From positions 1-29,599 of the forward strand of contig CABSEO010000002.1 in assembly GCA_902476665.1 (NCBI GenBank): a DNA stretch of 29,599 bases, given 5' to 3'. This document shows, in pieces, positions 23,491 to 29,599 of this stretch (position 1 is its first letter; every line of letters begins with the position of its first letter). A program made the translations under genes and the position numbers. The notes beneath the pieces were generated by a model that was not told the DNA's origin, ran no database searches, and saw nothing but the letters and a program-made list of their open reading frames with translations. This DNA is from an uncultured Emergencia sp. GTDB taxonomy: Bacteria > Bacillota > Clostridia > Peptostreptococcales > Anaerovoracaceae.

Positions 23491-24138
23491 ATGATTACAC
23501 CATGTAATGCGGAAAATGGCTGCGGTACATTAACGCCCGTGGGTTCTCAGATGGGGAACAATACCTTTGCACCGGCGCCGGGGCTGCATCTGTCTCAGAT
23601 GACAAATGTGGCGCCTCAGCAGGGGTCTGCAGCGCCGTCTCCGTCTTTAGGTCCGGCTGCTTTGCCTTCGCAGAGTGGAATGATTGCTTCCACGTTTCCT
23701 ATGCCAAGCAGTCAGACATCTGTGACTGCTGCAGGGATGGAAACGATTCCCGGTCAGCCGGATCCTCCGTTATTATCAGAACCAGCAGCCAGGTCTACAG
23801 GCTCTGGAGTAATACCGGAACCGGTTCTTCCGGAAGCACCTCAGTTTCAGGTCCCGAACAATCCGCTGCTGCCTCCGGGCTATCAGGAGACTATCAGCTA
23901 CGAAAATCTTCAGTACTTAAACGGATTTCTCAGAACGCAGATTGGGAAATACATGCGTGTTGAACAACTTGTAGGCTCCAATATGCTTGAGGACCGATAC
24001 GGCTATCTTATCGGGGTAGGCATTAATTATATTCTGCTGCAGGAGCAGGGTACAGGTAATGTGAGCGCTCTGGACTACTATAATATCAAATATGTTTATA
24101 TCTATTATTATACGACGCCGTCTCTGCCTGCCCGCTGA
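23491..24138 (+). CDS. gerQ: GerQ-like spore coat protein with proline-rich N-terminal region
   Basis: A 215-residue protein in two parts. Residues 1-130 are low-complexity, rich in P, S, A, Q and G (PAPGLHLSQ, APQQGSAAPSPSLGPAAL), as in coat proteins. Residues about 132-210 form a compact domain, SYENLQYLNGFLRTQIGKYM ... YGYLIGVGINYILLQEQGTG ... YYNIKYVYIYYY, resembling the C-terminal domain of GerQ, a transglutaminase-cross-linked coat protein required for CwlJ localisation. The call rests on that resemblance plus the adjacent cwlJ. GAGAGGTAAT precedes the ATG. GerQ of Bacillus is about 181 residues, so the N-terminal region here is longer. Confidence 0.7.
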   Translation: MITPCNAENGCGTLTPVGSQMGNNTFAPAPGLHLSQMTNVAPQQGSAAPSPSLGPAALPSQSGMIASTFPMPSSQTSVTAAGMETIPGQPDPPLLSEPAARSTGSGVIPEPVLPEAPQFQVPNNPLLPPGYQETISYENLQYLNGFLRTQIGKYMRVEQLVGSNMLEDRYGYLIGVGINYILLQEQGTGNVSALDYYNIKYVYIYYYTTPSLPAR

Positions 24139-24220
24139 CGCCGGGCAGCATCAGGTAAAGCGTAAAGAGAGCGGCTGCTGCATAGATAAAGATTTTGTCT
24201 GTGCGCAGCTGTTCTTTTTT
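24127..24220 (+). terminator. Terminator region after the gerQ-like gene
   Basis: CTGCCCG/CGGGCAG (24127-24150) forms a stem over the stop codon without a T run. A second stem, GCTGC-t-GCA-t-AGA with TCT-g-TGC-GCAGC (about 24174-24211), is followed by TGTTCTTTTTT and is the likelier terminator. Confidence 0.5.
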
Positions 24221-24295
24221 ATGTCAAAAGTATATTTCATGACTGGCGTAGCACAATTAATTTAACAGAAACATCAGGAAAAAAGCTCTGCACTA

Positions 24296-24324
24296 TTGTG
24301 TTTTTGAAATAGGCATAATATAAT
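24296..24324 (+). promoter_or_regulatory. Sigma-A promoter of the secreted beta-repeat protein
   Basis: TTGTGT (24296-24301), a 17-base spacer, then TATAAT (24319-24324), 41 bases before the ATG at 24365. The AAAGGA ribosome site lies in the short leader. Confidence 0.6.
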
Positions 24325-24364
24325 AAAAATTAGGAAATTTAGTTAGAAAGAAAGGACGTAACCC

Positions 24365-25594
24365 ATGAAAAGAAAATCGAGATTATTAAGTATGGTGCTT
24401 ACCCTGTCTCTGGTGCTCACCACTGTTCTGGCGGGTGCTGAGAATACGTTTGCGCAGACATCGCTGCTGCCGGAAGATGCGCAGACTGTAGGGGTGTCCT
24501 ATGCCAATGCCGGCATGATGAAGGCGGCTTCCACAGATAACACAGTTGCAGGCAATACCATTGCCGCAACAAATCTGAACACCGGAACACCGGATGCCTA
24601 TAAGACAATTGCCTACGGCAGAGACGGTATTTATTGTCCGATCAGCATTCCTTCGGCAGGCAGCTTTAAAATTGACATCTGTTCTCTGCAGGATACATAT
24701 GTTTATCTTTTAGACGGCCTGGACCTTGACGCGGTCACTCTGAAACAGGTAACAGTTCCCGGTGCGGTTACAGAGGAGGATGTATATTCCTTTACTGTAC
24801 GGGTTGAAAAAGGTGGAACTTATTTTCTGGTATTCCAGACGGCCGGCTACAGCACTACTCAGAGTGCGCTTACAATCGGATATATTCCGTCCAAGAAAGC
24901 AGGAAGCAACACCACGGTAACCTCCGGCAAGGCAATTTATGCTTCTGTAGGGGGCACTTCTTATCGTTATTATAAAATCACCACAGCAGGCCTCCGGTAT
25001 CTGACCATCAGTTTCCCTTGGAGTGATCAGGGCACATCTGGAAAATACAAAGTAAAACTGATGGATTCCAAGAAGAAAAAGAATCTGCTGAAAGGTGTTG
25101 TCACCGTAGGCGAGGGCAGGAATTTTGTCACCTACGCAGGCGTTCCGAAGGGAACCTATTATGTGGCGGTATCTACAGCGGAAGACAGTTCCTACCAGAT
25201 AAAGGTATCCGCAACAAAAGTCAGTGAAAGCAGCGGAAGCACCAGATCCGGCGCAAAAAGGATTTACAAAGGCGGAACGAAATCCGGCCTTATTACAGCT
25301 ACGCAGTCTTCTACTTCGGGAGACTGGTACAAGCTGGTGATCGGCGCAACACAGACTGTGAAACTGGATGTGACAACCAAGACCGGCGGTTATAACGGTG
25401 GTATCAAGGTGTCTGTATACAGCGGAAGCAGTTCCAGGGCCTTCGGTACTGCAGAATATTACTATGGAGAACCTGCCAGCGAACTTTCGCTTTATACCTC
25501 CGGTTATGGCGGCAGGCTGAGAGCTGGCACCTATTATATCAAAGTTCAGAAATACGGATGCGGCAGCGGTTATTATAAAATCAAGTGGAAATAA
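24365..25594 (+). CDS. Secreted protein with pre-peptidase C-terminal (PPC)-like beta repeats
   Basis: A 409-residue protein with a classical signal peptide (basic MKRKSR, then a hydrophobic stretch, cleavage probably near residues 23-31). The mature part has three domain-sized blocks, each closing with a GTYY-type strand (GGTYFLVFQTAGY at about 152-164, KGTYYVAVSTAED at about 262-274, AGTYYIKVQKYG near the end). This resembles the PPC beta-sandwich modules of secreted proteins. There are no catalytic motifs, sorting signal or transmembrane tail. It is rich in S, T, G and Y with a basic bias. It is probably an extracellular binding or envelope protein; its partner is unknown. It is monocistronic, with a sigma-A promoter and a terminator. 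Confidence 0.75.
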   Translation: MKRKSRLLSMVLTLSLVLTTVLAGAENTFAQTSLLPEDAQTVGVSYANAGMMKAASTDNTVAGNTIAATNLNTGTPDAYKTIAYGRDGIYCPISIPSAGSFKIDICSLQDTYVYLLDGLDLDAVTLKQVTVPGAVTEEDVYSFTVRVEKGGTYFLVFQTAGYSTTQSALTIGYIPSKKAGSNTTVTSGKAIYASVGGTSYRYYKITTAGLRYLTISFPWSDQGTSGKYKVKLMDSKKKKNLLKGVVTVGEGRNFVTYAGVPKGTYYVAVSTAEDSSYQIKVSATKVSESSGSTRSGAKRIYKGGTKSGLITATQSSTSGDWYKLVIGATQTVKLDVTTKTGGYNGGIKVSVYSGSSSRAFGTAEYYYGEPASELSLYTSGYGGRLRAGTYYIKVQKYGCGSGYYKIKWK

Positions 25595-25601
25595 CAGTCT
25601 G

Positions 25602-25619
25602 CGGACAGTCGTCTGTCCG
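25602..25619 (+). repeat. Small hairpin after the secreted protein gene
   Basis: CGGACAG-tcgt-CTGTCCG is a perfect 7-bp stem with a tetraloop just after the stop. There is no T run, so it is more likely an mRNA 3'-end stabiliser than a terminator. Confidence 0.5.
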
Positions 25620-25650
25620 AAAGAATCCGTTATAAAAACAGTTTAATCAC

Positions 25651-25733
25651 AAGCCGCGGTTTACAGTCCTCCTTGTAAATAAGCAGTGTATTCTGAGAGA
25701 ATATCTGTCTTGACTGTCAGCCGCGGCCTTTTT
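25651..25733 (+). terminator. Long-loop terminator
   Basis: GCCGCGG-ttt-ACAGTC pairs with GACTGT-cag-CCGCGGC (7 bp plus 6 bp with a 3x3 internal loop), followed by CTTTTT. The loop is about 43 bases, unusually long for a terminator. Confidence 0.6.
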
Positions 25734-25793
25734 ATGCAGAGAAGCTCTTTTTCTCATATTTCCATGGTTTAAGGAGCCCTTATTTCAAATTCT

Positions 25794-27224
25794 CTATTTT
25801 ACCGTTCTGAAAATAAGTTTTTTTAATGATTTCCAGTGAAATGGATACAGCGGGTACAGATAAGAGCGGCCGCTGAGTGTTTTAGTAACCGTTACCTGTA
25901 TCAGTCCTATGATAAAAGCGCCGATCAGGCCCCAGTAGCTGAACAGCATGGAGCCGATCAGCATGAGTATGCGGATAAATTTGATGCCGTAGGAAAGCTC
26001 AATGCTGGGCTGGGTGAAGGAAGCAAGTGAGACGACAGCCATCATTAGTATTGTCTGTGGGATAAACCAGCCTGAGCTGACGGAGAACTCTCCCAGAATC
26101 AATGCGCCGATTACCGACAGGGACATGCCCAGTGAATCCGGAGTATTGAGGGAAGCAAGACGCAGACCGTCAATGGCAATTTCCAGAAGAATGAATTGCC
26201 AGAATACCGGAAGAGCAAAATCTTCTTTCGGTGTAATAAAATTCATATCGAGCGGCGGTGGAATATCCCCTTCCACAATGAGCAGATAAAGAGGTGTCAG
26301 CAGCAGGATGACAAACATGTTGAAAATACGCAGAAACCGCAGATAATTTCCAGTCAGCAGTGGAAAATAATAGTCATCTACATCTTGTGCAAAGTCAAAG
26401 ATTCCCACAGGTATCAGAACAACGGTTGGTGTATTGTCCACGACAATCGCCAGTTTGCCCTCGGTGAGATGGGCAGCGATGACATCGGGACGCTGAGTAT
26501 AGCGGACTTTCGGAAAAGGATTCAGACGAAGACGCCGTGGCTTTCCATTGAGTTCGATAATCAGCTGTTCCACCACAGTCTGATCACCAATGGATACGCT
26601 GTCTATGATCAGTCCAGAGAGAGCATGATCAATTTTATCTACCAGACTCTGGTCAGCAACACCTTTCATATAGCAGAGAGCTACGTCAGTTCTTGATTTT
26701 TCGCCTACGGTATAGTTTTTGAATATGAGACGGCTGTCGCGGATACGCCTGCGGATCATTCCCAGATTTTCCATGATGCTTTCTGTAAAACCGTCCTTTG
26801 CCCCCCTCAGTGTTTTTTCTTTGTCAGGTTCTACTACGCTGCGCTGGGGATAGCGGCGAACATCAGCGATGATGATTTTGTCAAAGCCGTCTAGAATGAT
26901 GGGAGAAAGCCCTGAATAGAGAAATTTTACGGCAAGATCAATATCACTTGTGGCAGTGCTTTTTATGAAAGGAAACAGTCTTTCCATAAACTGATCGGAA
27001 GTGTCTATGTCCTTCATGTCTTCAGGTTTTATCGCCATGAGAAAGTTGAACAGAAGCTGCAGCTTTTCGCTGTCGGAAAGGCCATCCACAAAGTAAAGTC
27101 GTCCTTTTTTTCCTCCAATTGAAATATGACGCTCTACAAGGTCGAAGGCTTCGCCAATGGGAAGCTGGCCTGTGAAATGATCCAGATAATACTGATATTG
27201 ATTGGATGCAGTATTAGAATTCAT
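25794..27224 (-). CDS. GerA-family spore germination protein, SpoVAF-like
   Basis: A 476-residue inner spore membrane protein. It has a large soluble N-terminal domain (1-about 290), with YFVDGLSDSEKLQLLFNF, the PQRSVVEPDKEKTLRGAKDGF segment and ENLGMIRRRIRDSRLIFKNY typical of GerA-type A subunits. Multiple membrane helices follow (about 300-460), with PPLDMNFITP and FGVI-like helical spans. In style it is closest to SpoVAF, the GerA-like partner in the spoVA dipicolinate-channel locus, but no spoVA or gerB/gerC genes adjoin it, so it is an orphan. AAGGAGG precedes the ATG. A sigma-F/G-like promoter (GTATG-N15-GGCAAAATAA) lies upstream, overlapping the divergent gltX promoter. Confidence 0.85.
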   Translation of the reverse strand: MNSNTASNQYQYYLDHFTGQLPIGEAFDLVERHISIGGKKGRLYFVDGLSDSEKLQLLFNFLMAIKPEDMKDIDTSDQFMERLFPFIKSTATSDIDLAVKFLYSGLSPIILDGFDKIIIADVRRYPQRSVVEPDKEKTLRGAKDGFTESIMENLGMIRRRIRDSRLIFKNYTVGEKSRTDVALCYMKGVADQSLVDKIDHALSGLIIDSVSIGDQTVVEQLIIELNGKPRRLRLNPFPKVRYTQRPDVIAAHLTEGKLAIVVDNTPTVVLIPVGIFDFAQDVDDYYFPLLTGNYLRFLRIFNMFVILLLTPLYLLIVEGDIPPPLDMNFITPKEDFALPVFWQFILLEIAIDGLRLASLNTPDSLGMSLSVIGALILGEFSVSSGWFIPQTILMMAVVSLASFTQPSIELSYGIKFIRILMLIGSMLFSYWGLIGAFIIGLIQVTVTKTLSGRSYLYPLYPFHWKSLKKLIFRTVK

Positions 27225-27266
27225 AGAACCTCCTTATTGATTTCTTAAGTAATGTCTGTGATGCAA

Positions 27267-27296
27267 TTATTTTGCCAAAAACCTTGAAATTCATAC
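27267..27296 (-). promoter_or_regulatory. Sigma-F/G-like forespore promoter for the SpoVAF-like gene
   Basis: The minus strand reads GTATG (27292-27296), a 15-base spacer and GGCAAAATAA (27267-27276). This resembles the forespore pattern GywTA-N15-GGnnAnAnT of Bacillus. It is 43 bases from the start at 27224 and fits forespore expression of a germination protein. Confidence 0.45.
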
Positions 27297-27313
27297 GCTT
27301 CAAAGTATATAAT
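27284..27313 (+). promoter_or_regulatory. Sigma-A promoter of gltX
   Basis: TTGAAA (27284-27289), an 18-base spacer and TATAAT (27308-27313), 51 bases before the gltX ATG. The -35 shares DNA with the divergent sporulation-type promoter. Confidence 0.65.
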
Positions 27314-27363
27314 AAAATGGATTATGAATTATTGCGAAAAAACCATAATGGAGGGTTTCATAC

Positions 27364-29031
27364 ATGGACTATCAGAAATTAGCAGAGCTGCTTTTTCCGC
27401 ATATTAATGTGACGGGAAAAGAGCTGGAAGAGAAATATCCGAAGAGAAATCTGCCTGAGGACGCCAAGGTGACAAGACTTGGTCCCAGTCCTACAGGTTT
27501 TATTCACTTAGGTAATCTTTATGGTGCTTTTGTTGACGAGCGTCTGGCTCATCAGAGTGGAGGCGTGTTTTATCTCAGAATCGAGGATACTGATGACAAA
27601 CGTTACGTTGAAGGAGCTGTAGAGACCATCATCAATTCCCTGAAATTTTTCGGCATCAATTTTGATGAAGGTGCAGGTCTTGACGGTGAAAGAGGTGATT
27701 ACGGCAGTTATACCCAGAGCCGCAGAGGTGAGATTTATCAGTGCTTTGCCAAAGAACTGGTAGCTCAGGGAAAAGCATATCCATGTTTTCTGACAGAAGA
27801 GGAGATTGCAGACATCAGAGCCGGTCAGGAGGCAGAAAAGGTTAATCCCGGAATTTACGGGGATTATGCCAGGAGCCGCAGCCTGACGCGGGAAGAGATT
27901 GAAGAAAATATCAGAGCAGGAAAGCCTTATGTTGTCAGACTCAGATCTGACGGAAATCCGGATCAGAGTGGAGATAATGTGAGGAAGATATATGTAGAGG
28001 ATGCCGTGAGAGGAACCTTAGAAATGCCGGAAAATTTCCAGGATGTGGTTATTCTTAAAGCAACCGGAATTCCGACCTATCATTTTGCTCATGTGGTAGA
28101 CGATCATCTGATGCGCACCACACACGTTGTCAGAGGCGCAGAGTGGCTGCCGTCTCTGCCGATTCATGTGGAACTGTTTGAAAAACTGGGATGGGAACCG
28201 CCAATTTACTGCCATACTGCGCAGCTGATGAAGCTGGACGAAGAAGGCAATAAGAGAAAGCTGTCCAAGCGCAAGGACCCGGAACTGTCTCTGGACTACT
28301 ACAGAGATCAGGGTTACCACCCGGCTGCTGTCCGGGAGTATCTCCTGACCATCTTAAATTCCAACTTTGAGGAATGGAGAATGGAACATCCGGATGCTTC
28401 CATTGATGAATTTGCCTTTACTACAGAGAAAATGAGTAATTCCGGTGCTCTTTTTGACTTGAACAAGCTTAATGATATCAGTAAGGATGTGCTTCTGAGA
28501 ATCAGTGTTGCAGATCTTTATGAGTTCCTGAGGGACTGGGCGCAGGAGTTCAAGCCGGAAATCCTGCATATCTTTGATGACAGAGCCTATCTTGAAAGAA
28601 TCCTGGATCTGGGAAGAAACGACAATAAGCCGAGAAAGGATCTGATCTATGCACAGCAGATCATTCAGTTCATCAGCTATTTCTTTGATGATCTCTTTAA
28701 GATTGAAGATGAGATGCCGAAGGAGGTTCCTGCGGAAGACATTCGGGCGATTCTGGAAGGTTATCTCCAATCCTATGATCACACAGACGATCAGAGTCAG
28801 TGGTTTGATAAAATCAGAACCATGGCGTCAGAGATGGGTTATGCCGCTAAACCGAAGGATTATAAAAAGCATCCTGAGGAATACAAAGGTCACGTTGGTC
28901 ATGTAAGCACAGTTATTCGTATTGCACTGATGGGCAGGAGTCAGTCTCCTGATGTCTGGGAAATTCAGCAGATTCTGGGAGAGGAAAGGACAAGGAACAG
29001 AATCCGGGGCTACCTGAGTCATCAGGCATGA
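27364..29031 (+). CDS. gltX: Glutamate--tRNA ligase
   Basis: A 555-residue class I aminoacyl-tRNA synthetase charging glutamate to tRNA, for translation and tetrapyrrole supply. It has the ATP-binding HIGH-type motif PSPTGFIHLGNLYGA (about 42-56), LRIEDTDDKRYVEGA, the anticodon-side GRNDNKPRKDL segment and the second signature KRKLSKRKDPELS. It is longer than the usual 470-490 residues: about 38 residues precede the first motif, and insertions are present in the C-terminal half, a form seen in Clostridia. GGAGGG precedes the ATG. The alarmone synthetase gene follows after 29 bp, linking charging capacity and the stringent response in one transcript. Confidence 0.95.
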   Translation: MDYQKLAELLFPHINVTGKELEEKYPKRNLPEDAKVTRLGPSPTGFIHLGNLYGAFVDERLAHQSGGVFYLRIEDTDDKRYVEGAVETIINSLKFFGINFDEGAGLDGERGDYGSYTQSRRGEIYQCFAKELVAQGKAYPCFLTEEEIADIRAGQEAEKVNPGIYGDYARSRSLTREEIEENIRAGKPYVVRLRSDGNPDQSGDNVRKIYVEDAVRGTLEMPENFQDVVILKATGIPTYHFAHVVDDHLMRTTHVVRGAEWLPSLPIHVELFEKLGWEPPIYCHTAQLMKLDEEGNKRKLSKRKDPELSLDYYRDQGYHPAAVREYLLTILNSNFEEWRMEHPDASIDEFAFTTEKMSNSGALFDLNKLNDISKDVLLRISVADLYEFLRDWAQEFKPEILHIFDDRAYLERILDLGRNDNKPRKDLIYAQQIIQFISYFFDDLFKIEDEMPKEVPAEDIRAILEGYLQSYDHTDDQSQWFDKIRTMASEMGYAAKPKDYKKHPEEYKGHVGHVSTVIRIALMGRSQSPDVWEIQQILGEERTRNRIRGYLSHQA

Positions 29032-29060
29032 GAATCATCGGCTGAGAAAAGAGGAAAGTC

Positions 29061-29599
29061 ATGAAGACTATCAGAGAGATTCTGAAAGAACGAAGAGATG
29101 AAATTTTTCGTCAGAGTATTCTGTCTGAAGAGTTTATCGCTTTTATTCATGAGAACAGGCGTCCTGTAGATAAACTGATGACCTATTACCGGTGTGCCAT
29201 CATGGAGGTGGAAACCAAAATGAAGGTGCTGGATGAACAGTTTTCGCTGGAGTATGACAGAAATCCCATTGAGAGTATCAAATCCAGGGTGAAATCTATG
29301 GAAAGCCTGATGGGAAAAATGAGAAGAAAGAATGTCGCACTTTCTATAGACGAAATTGAAGATAAAATTCATGATATTGCCGGAGTCAGAGTTATCTGTT
29401 CGTTTCCGGAAGATATTTATCTGCTGGCAGACTGTCTGCTTCAGCAGGATGATGTTCGTCTTGTCGAAAAGAAGGACTATATCAGCAAGCCTAAGGAAAA
29501 CGGTTACAGAAGTCTTCATCTGATTGTGGAGGTGCCTATTTTTCTGCAGAATGAAAAGCGGAATATGAAGGTGGAGGTGCAATTTCGCACCATAGCCAT
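29061..29599 (+). CDS. relQ: Small alarmone synthetase, RelQ/YjbM type (cut by window edge)
   Basis: The first 179 codons of a GTP pyrophosphokinase that makes (p)ppGpp from ATP and GTP or GDP. It starts MKTIREILKERRDEIFRQSI at the ATG at 29061, with AGAGGAAAG upstream. The RelA/SpoT synthetase fold is recognisable: IKSRVKSMESLMGKMRRKN, DEIEDKIHDIAGVRVICSF with the substrate-binding IAGVR, the conserved DYISKPKENGYRSLHL, and VEVQFRTIA at the edge. No HD hydrolase domain precedes it, so it is a stand-alone small synthetase. The remaining C-terminal 30 or more residues lie beyond the window. Confidence 0.92.
   Translation, partial: MKTIREILKERRDEIFRQSILSEEFIAFIHENRRPVDKLMTYYRCAIMEVETKMKVLDEQFSLEYDRNPIESIKSRVKSMESLMGKMRRKNVALSIDEIEDKIHDIAGVRVICSFPEDIYLLADCLLQQDDVRLVEKKDYISKPKENGYRSLHLIVEVPIFLQNEKRNMKVEVQFRTIA

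Noticed and set aside
25794..27224. Complete gerA germinant receptor operon
   Set aside because: Only the A-subunit-like gene is present; neither flank encodes gerB or gerC type proteins.

Overview
The window reads as a chromosomal segment of a spore-forming, anaerobic, low-to-mid GC Firmicute, most likely a Lachnospiraceae-type Clostridium. The evidence is AGGAGG-type ribosome binding sites, sigma-A promoters, a cdaA-cdaR-glmM operon, spore germination genes (GerM, CwlJ, GerQ-like and GerA/SpoVAF-like proteins) and a raiA-motif RNA between comF and hpf. I see no insertion sequence, prophage, CRISPR array, tRNA or rRNA gene. Both ends cut through genes: ftsH at the left and a relQ-type alarmone synthetase at the right.

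Layout. 1-924 (-) is the N-terminal two thirds of an FtsH protease. 1132-2979 holds a CmpB-type membrane protein, then a minus-strand LOG-family/TetR operon. 3280-5162 holds a small two-helix membrane protein, a minus-strand XRE regulator, and a divergent XRE/sigma-70-like pair. 5337-7638 is a VanR/VanS-like two-component system. 7849-13056 is a translationally coupled nucleic-acid operon: yhaM exoribonuclease, a divergent tRNA-nucleotidyltransferase-fold protein, recD2 and comF. It runs into a structured RNA (raiA motif) closed by a perfect 25-bp stem, followed by hpf, the ribosome hibernation factor. 14326-20175 is the c-di-AMP and amino-sugar operon cdaA-cdaR-glmM-glmS plus a GerMN lipoprotein. 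20230-22116 is S-adenosylhomocysteine hydrolase plus a TIGR01440/YwlG protein. 22224-24138 has a 34-residue membrane microprotein, a minus-strand membrane protein and a cwlJ/gerQ-like pair. 24365-25594 is a secreted beta-repeat protein. 25794-27224 (-) is a GerA/SpoVAF-like germination protein, divergent from gltX (27364-29031), which is followed by the partial relQ.

How the parts fit. The stretch 19.6-27.2 kb is rich in sporulation and germination functions. Sequences resembling sporulation sigma-factor promoters stand in front of three of them: a sigma-K/E type before the 34-residue ORF and before cwlJ, and a sigma-F/G type before the SpoVAF-like gene. The parts I find most worth following are the raiA-type RNA whose closing stem overlaps the comF stop codon, the YhaM-coupled nucleotidyltransferase that keeps the catalytic DxD but has lost the CCA-template residues, and the 34-residue microprotein with a near-ideal sigma-K-like promoter. 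All functional statements come from recognising families by eye; no search or folding program was run.
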